Assembly: GCF_024756235.1 (NCBI RefSeq)
Contig: NZ_JANUGY010000004.1
Location: forward strand, 248,001-312,000
Source of the DNA: Massilia kyonggiensis
GTDB lineage: Bacteria > Pseudomonadota > Gammaproteobacteria > Burkholderiales > Burkholderiaceae_D
Length of the DNA stretch: 64,000 nucleotides
Direction of reading: 5' to 3'
Each line of letters starts with the position of its first letter. The stretch's first letter is position 1. Made by a program: the position numbers and the translations under genes. Below the pieces are notes generated by a model that saw nothing but the letters and a program-made list of their open reading frames with translations, did no database searches and was not told the DNA's origin. Below are positions 53,436-63,005 of this stretch, one piece after another.

Positions 53436-54260
53436 CTATCCTTTCAATCCGCTCGCCGCGAGGAAGCCCTGCGTCACACGGCGCTGGAACAGCACGTACG
53501 CCAGCGCCACCGGCAACGCGCCCAGCAGCGCGGCCGCCATCAGCTGGGCGTAGCGCACGCCGAACGCGTCGTACGTCTGCGTGAGCCCCAGGGGGATCGT
53601 CATCATGTCGTTCGACGTGACGATGATGAACGGCCACAGGAAGTTGTTCCACGCCGCGATGAACGTCACGATTGCCATCGCCCACACGATATTGCCGGAG
53701 ATGGGCAGGTACACGCTCCACAGCACGCGCAGCGGGCCGGCACCGTCCATCACGGCGGCCTCGCGGAAGTCGGCGGGAATCGCGTCGAAGAACTGCTTGA
53801 ACACGTAGATCACGACCGGCGACACGACCTGCGGCAGCACGATGCCCGCGTACGAATTGATCAGGCCAAGCTGGTGCATCGTGCGGAACAGCGGCACGAG
53901 CAGCGCTTCGAACGGCAGCAAGAAGCCCAGCATCGCGATGCCGAACACGACGCCGCGCCCCCGGAAACGCAGCTGCGAGAACGCGTACGCGGCCATCAGG
54001 CTGATCGCCATCGTCACGACCGTCACCAGCAGCGCGACGAGGAAGCTGTTGAACAGCCACCGTACGACGTTGCCGGCGCCGAGCGTCTTGCGGTAGGCGT
54101 CCAGCGTCCAGTCCTGCGGCAGCCAGTGGAAGTTCGCCGACACCGTTTCCAGCTCGGGCCGCAGCGACGTGGACAGCGCCCACAGCAGCGGGAACGCCCA
54201 CAGCGCGGCGAGCGCGATGGCGCAGGCGGCGCCGGCGATGGTCCAGAACGAGGGCTTCAT
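53436..54260 (-). CDS. Carbohydrate ABC transporter permease (MalG-like)
   Basis: 274 residues, six predicted helices, MalG/AraQ type. The EAA loop that docks the ATPase is [39 protein letters not shown] and the C-terminal FLAASGLKG are typical of the CUT1 subfamily. The ATG has GGAGG upstream and overlaps the stop of the other permease (ATGA), so the two are coupled. Confidence 0.93.
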   Translation of the reverse strand: MKPSFWTIAGAACAIALAALWAFPLLWALSTSLRPELETVSANFHWLPQDWTLDAYRKTLGAGNVVRWLFNSFLVALLVTVVTMAISLMAAYAFSQLRFRGRGVVFGIAMLGFLLPFEALLVPLFRTMHQLGLINSYAGIVLPQVVSPVVIYVFKQFFDAIPADFREAAVMDGAGPLRVLWSVYLPISGNIVWAMAIVTFIAAWNNFLWPFIIVTSNDMMTIPLGLTQTYDAFGVRYAQLMAAALLGALPVALAYVLFQRRVTQGFLAASGLKG

Positions 54261-55144
54261 GCCTCCCTCCCGGCCAGGAATTTCACGAGCCACGCCTGCA
54301 GCAGCGACAACAGGATGACGATCGCGACGAACGCCATCGCCACGGCCGCCGCATAGCCCGCGTCGCTCTGCGTGAACGCCGTCTCGTACATGTAGTGCAG
54401 CGCGACGCGCGTCGTGTTGAACGGGCCGCCGCTCGTGAGGATGTACGTCTGCCCGAATACTTTCAGCGACGCGATCAGCTGCAGGATCAGCGCCGTCGTC
54501 GCGACGGGACGCAGCGCCGGCCACGTGATCGTGCGGAACAGCGTGAAGCCGCGGGCGCCGTCCAGCGCGGCCGCCTCGTACAGCTCGGCCGGGATGTTGC
54601 GCAGGCCGGCGAGGAACAGCAGCACGTTGAAGCCGACCGTCCACCAGACCGTGCCGATGGCGACGGCCGGCAGCGCAAAGTAGGGATCCGCGAGCCACGC
54701 GCGCTGGCCGCCGAGGATGTGGTTGACGACGCCGGACGACGGCTGCAGCATCCAGTCGGCGATGAGGGTCATCACGGAGATCGGCAGCACGAACGGCAGG
54801 AAGAAGGTGCCCTGCAGCCAGCCTTGCACGCGGGCAAAGCGGTCGACGAGCATGGCCATCAGCAGGCCGAGGGCGCACAGCGGGATCACCGTCAGCAGCG
54901 AGAAGTAGAACGTGTTGCCGACCGAATCCCAGAACGACGGGTCGTTCAGCAGCGTGTGGTAGTTGTCGAGGCCGACGAAGGCGCTCGTGCGCGTCAGGCT
55001 GCTCTCCGTGAGGCTGAGCCAGAACGTCTCCAGCGCGGGCACGAAGAAGAACAGGCCGAACGCCACGAGGAAAGGCGCCAGCAGCAGCCACGCCGGGAGC
55101 GTGTCGCGCCGGGCCGTGGTCATGGTGTGGTCGTCGCGTCGCAT
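54257..55144 (-). CDS. Carbohydrate ABC transporter permease (MalF/UgpA-like)
   Basis: 295 residues, six predicted helices. The EAA loop is [20 protein letters not shown], and the N-terminal helix region [20 protein letters not shown] is typical of the MalF/UgpA group. The first ATG (55144) has GAGG upstream. Another ATG lies seven codons on. It begins 6 bp after the binding-protein stop. Together with the MalG-like permease it forms the membrane channel. Confidence 0.93.
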   Translation of the reverse strand: MRRDDHTMTTARRDTLPAWLLLAPFLVAFGLFFFVPALETFWLSLTESSLTRTSAFVGLDNYHTLLNDPSFWDSVGNTFYFSLLTVIPLCALGLLMAMLVDRFARVQGWLQGTFFLPFVLPISVMTLIADWMLQPSSGVVNHILGGQRAWLADPYFALPAVAIGTVWWTVGFNVLLFLAGLRNIPAELYEAAALDGARGFTLFRTITWPALRPVATTALILQLIASLKVFGQTYILTSGGPFNTTRVALHYMYETAFTQSDAGYAAAVAMAFVAIVILLSLLQAWLVKFLAGREA

Positions 55145-55150
55145 GGGGCC

Positions 55151-56458
55151 TCAATAACGCGGGGGACGCTTGCGCACGAGGCGCGCCGCTTCCGTCTCGA
55201 ACCGGTGCACGGCCTGCTCCGGCGTCAGGTAGCCGTACAGCGCCGCCGGCAGGAACTTCGACGCGATCGCCTCCAGCGGCCCGGCCGCGCCCATGTACCA
55301 GCCGTCCGGATCGTACACGACGTCGTTCGCGACCTGCGCATACATGGCATTCGGCATCAGGCTCTTCGCCGCCGCCGATTCCGCGACGGGCTTGTACGCG
55401 GGGATGTGGCCGCCCTCCGCCCACCCGAGCGAATGCTTGCTGACGTAGGCGATGAAGCGCATCACCGCCTTCACCTTTTCCGGCGACGGTGCATGGCCCG
55501 GGTTCGCGGGCAGCGCGAAGGCGTGCGAATCGGCCCATGTGGACGCGTTCGCGTACATCTTCGGCAGCGGCACGATGCCGTATTCGAAACCCAGGGTACC
55601 GGCCTTCGACGCCCGTACGAGCTCCGGCACTTCCCAGACGCCGTTGAGCATGAACGCGGCGCCGCCGCCCATGAACTGGCTCGTCGACGCCGGGTAATCG
55701 AGCCCGGACTGCGCATAGCCCTTCGTGAACCAGTCGCTGATGCGGGACAGCGTCGCGGCGCCGGCCGGTCCGTATGTGAAGCGGCCGTTGGCGATGATGG
55801 TGACGTTCTGCTGCGCGAGCATCGAGAGCCACAGGCGCCAGATCGCGTACGAGCTCTGGCTGCTTTCCATCGTCAGGCCGCGCTGGCCCGTGCGTTCGGT
55901 GGCGGTGCGGAAGGCGTCCGTCACGGCGTCCACGCCGTCGATCGGTTTCAGCTTGCCGTCCGCATCCAGCAGGCCGGCCTTGCCCGCGAGCGTCTTGTTG
56001 TAGTACAGGACGAACGGGTGCACGTCGAGCGGGATCGCGTACGTCGCGCCCTGGTAGTGCGCCTTCGTCCACTGGCGCGGCAGGTAGTCCTGGCCGCGCA
56101 GGCCGGCCGCCGCCAGCTCGGCGGGAGAGATCGGCCGCAGCACGCCGCCGCCGGCCAGGTTGACGATGCGCGACAGGTGGACCGTCGCGACGTCCGGCCC
56201 GGCGCCCACGACGGAGGCCGTGATCAGCTTCGTATAAAAGGGTTCGCCCCATTTGAGGGTCGTGCTGACCACGCGCACGTCGCGCTGGGTGGCGTTGAAG
56301 TCATCGACCAGCGCCCGCATGCGCGCGCCGTCGCCGCCCGAGAGCAGCGTCCACATCCTGACTTCGACCTGCGCCCGCGCGGGGGCGCTCACGCCCGCCA
56401 GCCCGAGGAGCAGGGCCGCAACCAGCGCGGCGGCGCGCGGGAATCCGCGTCGCGCCAC
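55151..56458 (-). CDS. Extracellular sugar-binding protein of the ABC transporter
   Basis: 435 residues, family 1 solute-binding protein with a signal peptide cleaved near APARAQVEVRMW. Features typical of CUT1 sugar binders include LVDDFNATQRDVRVV, PDVATVHLSRI, YAIPLDVHPFVLYYNK and FMGGGAAFMLNGVWEVPEL. There is no lipobox Cys, so it is a free periplasmic protein. It is the first transporter gene, with the GH2 gene 52 bp upstream. An oligosaccharide substrate made by the neighbouring GH43/GH2 enzymes is likely. Confidence 0.93.
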   Translation of the reverse strand: MARRGFPRAAALVAALLLGLAGVSAPARAQVEVRMWTLLSGGDGARMRALVDDFNATQRDVRVVSTTLKWGEPFYTKLITASVVGAGPDVATVHLSRIVNLAGGGVLRPISPAELAAAGLRGQDYLPRQWTKAHYQGATYAIPLDVHPFVLYYNKTLAGKAGLLDADGKLKPIDGVDAVTDAFRTATERTGQRGLTMESSQSSYAIWRLWLSMLAQQNVTIIANGRFTYGPAGAATLSRISDWFTKGYAQSGLDYPASTSQFMGGGAAFMLNGVWEVPELVRASKAGTLGFEYGIVPLPKMYANASTWADSHAFALPANPGHAPSPEKVKAVMRFIAYVSKHSLGWAEGGHIPAYKPVAESAAAKSLMPNAMYAQVANDVVYDPDGWYMGAAGPLEAIASKFLPAALYGYLTPEQAVHRFETEAARLVRKRPPRY

Positions 56459-56510
56459 GTTGTCTCCTGATTGTGTTTCCTATTTGTTCGTTTGCGGAGC
56501 GCCACTGTCT

Positions 56511-58520
56511 TTACGCGACTTTACGCCGTGCGCGCGCCCCGGGACCGCCACGCCCGCGGCGTTCGAAGCCCGGAGGACCCGCGGACGGACCTGGTTCGGT
56601 CGGCGGGATCTCCGGCGCTTCCACCTGCGGCGGCTGGCGCTCTCCCGGATAGGCTAGCACTTCTGCCGTTTCTCCGACGCGCGTCCACTCGACAGGGAAA
56701 TCGGGCCCCCGCCGCGCGCGCCAGCGCTGGCTGTGGCCGAGGGGATCCAGCACCCAGTCCTGCAGGTGCGCCTGCGGTCCGCGCGTGGCCTGCGCCAGCG
56801 CTTCGATGGGCGCCTTCGGCACGCGGTCTTCCGTCAGCAGGCCGTTCTTTTCGAGGAACGTGTCCGTGAGCTGCGTGTAGCAGAAGCCGGACAGCGGCCG
56901 GCACCGGTGCACGGCCGACATCAGCTGCTGGTAGCGGAGCAGCAGCTCCTTGCTGTCCTTCGCCACCGAATACCCCCAGCCGGATTCCTCGCCGGGTTTC
57001 GACATGGCAATACCACCGAACTCGGACAGGAACAGCGGCCGGCCCAGCCCCGTGTAGCCGTCGATGACGAGCCGGCGCCGGTCCGGCTGCACGTGTTCCA
57101 GCGTGTACGCGATGGCCTCGCGGCTGCCGTAGCGTTCCAGCAGTACGGCCGGGTCCTGCTCGTAGTCGTGCACGCACACGAGGTCGCCGCAAGGCATTTC
57201 CCAGCCATCGTTGCCGACGACGGGCCGCGTGCCGTCCAGCGCGCGCGTCATGTGGTACAGCGCGCGCACGAAGTCGACCTGGCGCCGGTCGTTCATCAGC
57301 TCCGGCACGCCCCACGACTCGTTGGTCGGCACCCAGGCGACGATGCACGGGTGCGAGATGTCGCGCTCGACCAGCTCCTTCCACTCTTCCATCACGCCGT
57401 GGATCGTCGCACTGGAAAAGCCGTACGCGGACGGCATCTCGCCCCACACGCACAGGCCCAGCACGTCGCACCAGTACAGCCAGCGCGGGTCTTCCGACTT
57501 CTGGTGCTTGCGCACGCCGTTGAAGCCGAGGCGCTTGATGAGCAGGACGTCGTGGCGCAGCTGGTCGCTCGACGCGACCATCAGGCTGTCCGGCCAGTAG
57601 CCCTGGTCGAGCACCATGCGCAGGAAGTACGGGCGGCTGTTCAGCACGAAGCGGTCGCCTTCCACGCTCACCGTGCGCAGCGCCGTGTAGCTCTGCACGC
57701 TGTCGATCAGGTTGCCGTCGGCCGAGCGGATCTCGATCTCCGCGTCGATCAGCTGCGGGCTCTCCGGGCTCCACATCCACAGGCCGCGCGCGTCGTCGAT
57801 GCCGGGGTCGGGCAGCTGGAAGATGCGGGATAATCGCGGCCCCGTCAGCAGGCAGCGGTCATTGACGAGTAGCCGGCCGCCCAGCTTCAGCGTCACGTTG
57901 GCCATGCCGCCTTCGGGTACGTGGGCGATGTCGGCGTCGAGGCGGATCTGCCATGCGGCCACGTCGGCCGTCCAGCGCAGCTGCGCCACGTGGGCGCGCG
58001 GGACCTTTTCGATCCACACGGTGCGCCAGATGCCGCTCGTGCGCGGATACCAGATCTTGTGCGGCTCCGGCTCCCAGTCCATCTTCCCGCGCGGCTTGTG
58101 CATGTCCTGCGGGTCGTCCTCGGCCTGTACGGCGATCTCGAGGATCGACCCGTCCAGGTGGCGCGTGACGTCGAGGGAAAACGGGCTGTGGCCGCCCCGG
58201 TGCTCGATGGCGAAGCGGCCGTTGATCCACACGCGGGCCCGGTAGTTGACGGCGCCGAAGTGCAGGATCAGGCGCTCCTCCGGTCCCGGCAGCAGCGCGG
58301 GATCGAGCGAAATCTGGCGCTTGTACCACACGCGCCGGCGGTAGCCGCGGTCGTGCACGCCGCTGGCGCGGGCTTCGGGCGGATACGGGACGACGATCGT
58401 GCGGTCGAACGGCACCTCGGCCGGATCGACGTAGAGGGTCGAGTCGTCGAACATGGCCTGCCAGGGGCCGTCGAGGCTGCGCCAGGCGGCGCGCCGCAAT
58501 TGTGGGCGGGGATATTCCAC
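56511..58520 (-). CDS. Glycoside hydrolase family 2 enzyme (cytoplasmic)
   Basis: 669 residues without signal peptide. N-terminal jelly-roll sugar-binding domain (FGAVNYRARVWINGRFAIEH, RTSGIWRTVWIE), an immunoglobulin-like domain, and a TIM barrel with acid/base Glu401 in PTNESWGVPE and nucleophile Glu500 in FLSEFGGIAM. It fits the beta-galactosidase/glucuronidase/arabinosidase group, with specificity open. The GTG at 58520 is chosen because AAGGAG precedes it by seven bases. Oddly, the last about 40 residues are a Pro/Gly/Arg-rich tail (GRGGPGARARRKVA). It probably cleaves the sugar imported by the ABC transporter. Confidence 0.9.
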   Translation of the reverse strand: MEYPRPQLRRAAWRSLDGPWQAMFDDSTLYVDPAEVPFDRTIVVPYPPEARASGVHDRGYRRRVWYKRQISLDPALLPGPEERLILHFGAVNYRARVWINGRFAIEHRGGHSPFSLDVTRHLDGSILEIAVQAEDDPQDMHKPRGKMDWEPEPHKIWYPRTSGIWRTVWIEKVPRAHVAQLRWTADVAAWQIRLDADIAHVPEGGMANVTLKLGGRLLVNDRCLLTGPRLSRIFQLPDPGIDDARGLWMWSPESPQLIDAEIEIRSADGNLIDSVQSYTALRTVSVEGDRFVLNSRPYFLRMVLDQGYWPDSLMVASSDQLRHDVLLIKRLGFNGVRKHQKSEDPRWLYWCDVLGLCVWGEMPSAYGFSSATIHGVMEEWKELVERDISHPCIVAWVPTNESWGVPELMNDRRQVDFVRALYHMTRALDGTRPVVGNDGWEMPCGDLVCVHDYEQDPAVLLERYGSREAIAYTLEHVQPDRRRLVIDGYTGLGRPLFLSEFGGIAMSKPGEESGWGYSVAKDSKELLLRYQQLMSAVHRCRPLSGFCYTQLTDTFLEKNGLLTEDRVPKAPIEALAQATRGPQAHLQDWVLDPLGHSQRWRARRGPDFPVEWTRVGETAEVLAYPGERQPPQVEAPEIPPTEPGPSAGPPGFERRGRGGPGARARRKVA

Positions 58521-58623
58521 GTTTGCGCTCCTTGGTTCTTCTGTACGACCTACTCTAGGAGCCGTAACTGCCGCTGGCAAGCCCTTTCACTAGCGGTTAC
58601 AAAGCGATACTCACGGCGTCGCA

Positions 58624-60420
58624 TCAACGAGACAGGCGGGACACGGTCACGCGTTCGAACACCGCGCGCTGACCGGCGCCGCCCATCGCCACCAGGCCCA
58701 GCCGCGCCTGCGGTCCGAGGCGGTGCGTCCACGTGCCGCCCCCGACCCAGGTCTTGCCGTCCCGGCTCGAATAGGCCGTATAACGCTCTTCCCCCCCGGC
58801 CCGGTGGACATCGAGGCGCAGCCATGTCGTCGTTCCCGGCGTACCGACCACCGTGTTGCCGTAGCGCGGATACGCTTCCGGCACCGGCGACAATTCCTTC
58901 GCGAACTCGACCTGGTGCAGGCCCCCGTTCGCCATCTCGACGAGCTTGACGTAGTTGTCGTCGTCGCGCATCACCACGAAGCCGGCCTGCACGGCCGTCT
59001 TGCAGCAGGCGTCCGGCACGTCCAGTTTGACGACCGCCTCGATCCGGACATCGCCGTCCGGCAGCGCCGCCTGCAGCACGCTGGCCGTATTCGTATCCAC
59101 GTGCAGGTCGGTCGCTGCCGTCGCGGCCGTGAGGCCCTGCGGACCGGTGGACCATGCGCCTTCAGCCGGCGGGCGTTGCCACGTCCACCGTTCGTCCAGC
59201 TTCGCGCCGTTGAAGGTATCCGTCCACAGCGGGCTCGCGTTCTCAACCGGCGCCGGCGCGAGCGCCAGCGCACGGGGACGCGTACCGGCCGCCGTGGCAG
59301 GCGCGGGACGCGGTTCGTCGCTGGGCGCGCCGCGTGCGACGGGCCAGCCGTCGACCCAGTCGATACGGTCGAGCAGCGCGAGGCGCCGCGTCAACTTGTC
59401 GCGGGCGCTGAAGAACGGCTCGTTCACGTCGATGCCGTGGTAGATCGTCCACCACTGCCCGGCCGCGTCGGGAAAGACCGTGTTGTGGCCCACGCCGACC
59501 CAGCGGTTCCCGTTCTGGAACAGGACGGGCGTGCCGCCGGCGCGGGGCGCCGCGAGGTCCTGGCCCAGCCGGTCGAGGAACGGCCCGGCCGGCGTGCGCG
59601 CCCGGCCCGCGTAGACGGCATAGCCGGTCAGCGGGCCGTTGCAGCAATCCGTCGTCGATCCGAACAGGTACCACCAGCCGCCGTGTTTCACCACTTCCGC
59701 GCCCTCGTAGCGCCACGCGGCGCCCACCCTGCGCGGGGTGCCCTCGGCCTGCAGGCCGTCGGGCCGCAGCGGCTGCACGTACACGCCGCCGCCGTAGCTG
59801 CCGTAATAAATCCATTTGCGGTTGCCGTCCTCGACGACCTTCGGGTCGAACGTCCACTGGAAATCGCAGCCTGGCCCCGCGCGCCGCGGCGGCACCACCG
59901 GTTTCGCTGCCGGCACCCACGGGCCGGCCGGGCTCTCCGCCATGGCCACGCCGATCGCACTGTCCTTGTCGCAGCCCGCTTCCGGGCTGTGCGCGTCGGC
60001 CACGTCCGTCACGGTGAAGTACAGGTAGTAGTGGCCGTTCAGGAATGCGGGCTCCGGCGCCCACAGGCCGGACGTCGGCGCCGCCAGCCCGGCCGGACGG
60101 TCGGCGAAGACGTCGCCCACGTAGTTCCAGTTCACCAGGTCCGTCGACCGGTAGATGGCGATCATGTGGAAGTGCCAGTCGCCCTTTTCGCCTTCCAGAG
60201 GGCGCTCTTTCTTGCTGACGGGGTCGCTCGTGCAATACAGATACCACGTGGGCGTCTTCGCGCGCGGGTCGCGCAGCACGGCCGGGTCGGCGCAGTTCTG
60301 CGAAAGCTCGCCGTTCGCCAGTCTTACGGGGAGCGGATTGCGATAGGTGGCGGCAGGCGCCGACCACGCCGGCGCGGCCAGCGCCAAGACCAGTGCCCCG
60401 AGACTCCGTAGCGATCCCAT
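58624..60420 (-). CDS. Secreted glycoside hydrolase family 43 enzyme with C-terminal beta-sandwich
   Basis: 598 residues with a signal peptide (cut near AWSAPAATYRNP). An N-terminal five-bladed propeller (about 25-350; base Asp in QNCADPAVLRD, APEPAFLNGHYYLYFTV, GVGHNTVFPDAAG) is followed by a concanavalin-like domain (about 390-598; DERWTWQRPP, VMRDDDNYVKLVEM, YTAYSSRDGKTWVGGG). The layout fits arabinosidase/xylosidase enzymes acting on plant polymers outside the cytoplasm. It is the first gene in the direction of the GH2-ABC transporter set, so extracellular cleavage, uptake and intracellular cleavage are encoded in order. Confidence 0.92.
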   Translation of the reverse strand: MGSLRSLGALVLALAAPAWSAPAATYRNPLPVRLANGELSQNCADPAVLRDPRAKTPTWYLYCTSDPVSKKERPLEGEKGDWHFHMIAIYRSTDLVNWNYVGDVFADRPAGLAAPTSGLWAPEPAFLNGHYYLYFTVTDVADAHSPEAGCDKDSAIGVAMAESPAGPWVPAAKPVVPPRRAGPGCDFQWTFDPKVVEDGNRKWIYYGSYGGGVYVQPLRPDGLQAEGTPRRVGAAWRYEGAEVVKHGGWWYLFGSTTDCCNGPLTGYAVYAGRARTPAGPFLDRLGQDLAAPRAGGTPVLFQNGNRWVGVGHNTVFPDAAGQWWTIYHGIDVNEPFFSARDKLTRRLALLDRIDWVDGWPVARGAPSDEPRPAPATAAGTRPRALALAPAPVENASPLWTDTFNGAKLDERWTWQRPPAEGAWSTGPQGLTAATAATDLHVDTNTASVLQAALPDGDVRIEAVVKLDVPDACCKTAVQAGFVVMRDDDNYVKLVEMANGGLHQVEFAKELSPVPEAYPRYGNTVVGTPGTTTWLRLDVHRAGGEERYTAYSSRDGKTWVGGGTWTHRLGPQARLGLVAMGGAGQRAVFERVTVSRLSR

Positions 60421-60485
60421 GTCCCCTCCCGATTTTTGCCGCCGAGCTTACCCCAAGCGGGCCGGGCGGGATGCACGGTTGGCCA

Positions 60486-60818
60486 TCAATGGCCGGCCGT
60501 CTTCGAGAACAGGTTCATCACGAGCACCCCGGCCAGGATCAGGGCGATCCCGGCAAGCGCGGCGGCATCGAGTTTCTGTTCGTACAAGATCCAGCCGGCC
60601 GCCGTGATCAGCACGATGCCCACGCCGGACCAGACGGCATATGCCACGCCCAGCGGGATCGTCCGCAACGTGAGCGACAGGAAATAAAACGCGAGGCCGT
60701 AGCCCACGACGACGAGTGCGGCGGGGCCCGGGCGAGTGAATCCGGCGCTCGCTTTCAGCGCCGTGGTGGCGACGGTTTCCGAAAAGATGGCGACCGCCAG
60801 ATAAATCCAGTTGTTCAT
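60486..60818 (-). CDS. emrE: Small multidrug resistance (SMR) efflux protein, EmrE-like
   Basis: 110 residues, four membrane helices, working as a dimer that exchanges protons for lipophilic cations. The essential Glu14 (VAIFSETVATT) is in place, as are GFTRPGP and the helix-3 motif GVAYAVWSGVGIVLI with Tyr and Trp as in EmrE. The ATG at 60818 follows AAGGAG. It is transcribed away from the tlpA operon, with a 125-bp gap between. Confidence 0.92.
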   Translation of the reverse strand: MNNWIYLAVAIFSETVATTALKASAGFTRPGPAALVVVGYGLAFYFLSLTLRTIPLGVAYAVWSGVGIVLITAAGWILYEQKLDAAALAGIALILAGVLVMNLFSKTAGH

Positions 60819-60943
60819 ATGCGCTCCTTGTTGCCGGATTATGAACAACCGCGTCGCATCGTGCCAACGGGAATGGCCTCCGCCCGGCGCCCGAACGTAC
60901 GCTCTGGTATCATGGCGCTTGTTTCCGCTTCGAGATCCACACG

Positions 60944-61468
60944 TTGACGCACCACACTTGGATGTCCACCGGCCTGCTGTTCGCGGCTCTGCTGAGCGCC
61001 GGCACGGCGGACGCGAAGGACGCGACCCTGCGCCCCTGGCCCGCGGGCCAGCCGACGCCGGCCCTGCAGGTGACGGGCCTGGATGGCCAGCCGTGGAACC
61101 TGGCGAGCCTGCGCGGCAAGGTCGTCGTCGTGAATTTCTGGGCCAGCTGGTGCGGCCCCTGCGTGGACGAGCTGCCGGTATTGACAGGCCTGGCGGGCCG
61201 CGACGGCGTCGCGGTCGTGGGCGTGAACTACAAGGAACCGCTGGATACGATCGAACGGTTCACGAAGGAACACCCGCTCGGCTATCCCGTCCTGCGCGAC
61301 CGCACGGGCGACGCCTTCAAGCGCTGGACGCCGGGCGTGATGCCGACGACGATCCTCGTGGACCGGACTGGCCGGGCGCGCTGGCGCACGGTCGGCGAGA
61401 TTCCGCCGGACGACACGACATTGCGCGGCGCCATCGACGCACTGATCGCCGAGCCGCTGAAGCACTGA
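60944..61468 (+). CDS. TlpA-family periplasmic thiol:disulfide oxidoreductase
   Basis: About 174 residues. A hydrophobic signal segment (STGLLFAALLSAGTADA) is followed by a thioredoxin fold with WASWCGPC (Cys70, Cys73) and the cis-Pro in GVMPTTILVD. I list the TTG at 60944. The ATG at 60962 gives a signal peptide with no basic residues, so the longer form is slightly preferred. A TATCAT hexamer at about 60907-60912 may be the promoter -10. It heads a compact operon with a transglutaminase-like protein, merT and merP. Confidence 0.88.
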   Translation: MTHHTWMSTGLLFAALLSAGTADAKDATLRPWPAGQPTPALQVTGLDGQPWNLASLRGKVVVVNFWASWCGPCVDELPVLTGLAGRDGVAVVGVNYKEPLDTIERFTKEHPLGYPVLRDRTGDAFKRWTPGVMPTTILVDRTGRARWRTVGEIPPDDTTLRGAIDALIAEPLKH

Positions 61469-61495
61469 ACACACAACCAAGAATAGGGAAAAGCC

Positions 61496-62614
61496 ATGCA
61501 AGACACCAAAACGTCCACCGCCCGCCGCGCGCTGCTGAAAGCGGCCGGCGGCTTCGCGCTCGCCACCACCCTGCCCCGCGCCGTGCTGGCGGCGGACGCG
61601 CAGGAACGCCATTTCGACCCGCGCCCGGGCGACTGGAAGAGCTACGAGGTGGTGACGAAGGTGGCCCTGCAGCGCGCGGCCGGTCCGTCGACCGTCTGGA
61701 TCCCGCTGCCGTCCATCGACACGGAATGGCAGCGCAGCCTCTCCAATAACTGGTCCGGCAACGCGACGAAGACGCACGTGGAAAGCGACCCGCACTACGG
61801 CGCACGCTTCCTCGTCGCCGAATTCGACGGGAGTGTCCCGCCGATGCTGGAAGTCGTGTCGCGCATCCAGACCCGCGACCGCGCCGAGAACTGGAAGACC
61901 CGCACTCCGGGCACGGAAGCTGCGGAGGACCTGCGCGTGTGGCTGCAGCCGACCGACCTGATGCCGCTCGACGGCATCGTCAAGAAGACCTCGCTGACGA
62001 TCACGAAGGGCGCGCGCACGGATGAAGAGAAGGTCCAGCGCATCTACGACTGGATCGTGCTGAACACGTTCCGCGAGCCGAAAGTGAAAGGCTGCGGCAC
62101 GGGCGACATCAAGACGATGCTGGAGACGGGCAACTTCGGCGGCAAGTGCGCCGACCTGAACGGCCTGTTCGTGGGCCTGTGCCGTGCTTCCGGCGTGCCG
62201 GCGCGCGACGTCTACGGCATCCGGATCGCGCCGAGCGCCTTCGGCTACAAGGAACTGGGCGGCAAGCCGGCGTCGCTGCAGGGCGCCCAGCATTGCCGCG
62301 CCGAGGTCTACCTGAAGCAGCACGGCTGGGTCGCGATGGACCCGGCGGACGTGGCCAAGGTCATGCGCCAGGAAACCGCGGACTGGATCAAGGATCCGGA
62401 CCACCCCGTCGTCGCGCCGGTCAAGCGCGCGCTGTTCGGCGGCTGGGAAGGCAACTGGATGGGTTATAACTTTGCCCACGACGTGCGCCTGCCCGGTTCC
62501 GTCGCCGGCAAGGTCGGCTTCCTGATGTACCCGCAGGCGCAGAGCGGCGGCGAAGCGTACGACTCGCTCGCACCCGACACGTTCAAGTACACCATCACGT
62601 CGCGCGCCATCTGA
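61496..62614 (+). CDS. Secreted transglutaminase-like protein (predicted Tat substrate)
   Basis: 372 residues. The N terminus (TARRALLKAAGGFALATTL) has a twin-Arg, hydrophobic stretch and AxA site (VLAADA) resembling a Tat signal, but the motif is incomplete. The transglutaminase core has a full catalytic triad: Cys218 in GGKCADLNGLFVGLCRASG, His266 in AQHCRAEVYL and Asp282 in AMDPADVA. Bacterial members are mostly uncharacterised and may be peptidases or cross-linking enzymes. It lies 27 bp after tlpA and 5 bp before merT. The extra cysteines may be substrates of the TlpA-like protein. Confidence 0.88.
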   Translation: MQDTKTSTARRALLKAAGGFALATTLPRAVLAADAQERHFDPRPGDWKSYEVVTKVALQRAAGPSTVWIPLPSIDTEWQRSLSNNWSGNATKTHVESDPHYGARFLVAEFDGSVPPMLEVVSRIQTRDRAENWKTRTPGTEAAEDLRVWLQPTDLMPLDGIVKKTSLTITKGARTDEEKVQRIYDWIVLNTFREPKVKGCGTGDIKTMLETGNFGGKCADLNGLFVGLCRASGVPARDVYGIRIAPSAFGYKELGGKPASLQGAQHCRAEVYLKQHGWVAMDPADVAKVMRQETADWIKDPDHPVVAPVKRALFGGWEGNWMGYNFAHDVRLPGSVAGKVGFLMYPQAQSGGEAYDSLAPDTFKYTITSRAI

Positions 62615-62619
62615 CCCGC

Positions 62620-62994
62620 ATGTCCACGCTCGCCCGCCAACCTGTCGACGGCACCGAACGCAAAGCCGGCCGGCTGATCGCCGTCGGCATGCTCGCGGCC
62701 CTGCTCGCGTCGACCTGCTGCGTGCTGCCGCTCGCGCTCGTGCTCATCGGCGTGACGGGCGCGTGGATGGCCAACCTGCAGGCGCTGAAGCCCATCACGC
62801 CCTATGCCATCGCCCTCACCGTGGGTGCGCTGGCATGGGCCGGCTGGCTCGTGTTCCGCCCGGCGCGCGCGTGCGACCTGGAAAGCGGCGACTGCGCCAC
62901 CACGCGGCCGCTGATGCGCCGCGTGTTCATCGCCTGCGCGCTGTTCGTCGCGCTGTTGCTGGGCTTTCCGCTGATCGCCCCGCTGTTCTATTGA
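62620..62994 (+). CDS. merT: MerT-type mercuric/metal transport protein
   Basis: 124 residues, three predicted helices. The first helix carries the vicinal pair in LLASTCCVLPLALVLIG, as in MerT, and the second cysteine pair is in the cytoplasmic loop (ACDLESGDC). ALKPITPYAIALTVG is also a MerT hallmark. In mer operons MerT brings Hg2+ into the cell for MerA. No merR, merA or merC gene lies within the window, so mercury specificity is not assured. Confidence 0.9.
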   Translation: MSTLARQPVDGTERKAGRLIAVGMLAALLASTCCVLPLALVLIGVTGAWMANLQALKPITPYAIALTVGALAWAGWLVFRPARACDLESGDCATTRPLMRRVFIACALFVALLLGFPLIAPLFY

Positions 62995-63005
62995 GGAGAG
63001 CTACC

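Noticed and set aside
60910..60947. Eleven-codon frame (MALVSASRSTR) ending at the TTG of the tlpA gene
   Set aside because: The ATG overlaps a probable -10 element (TATCAT) and lacks a ribosome site, so it is probably not translated.
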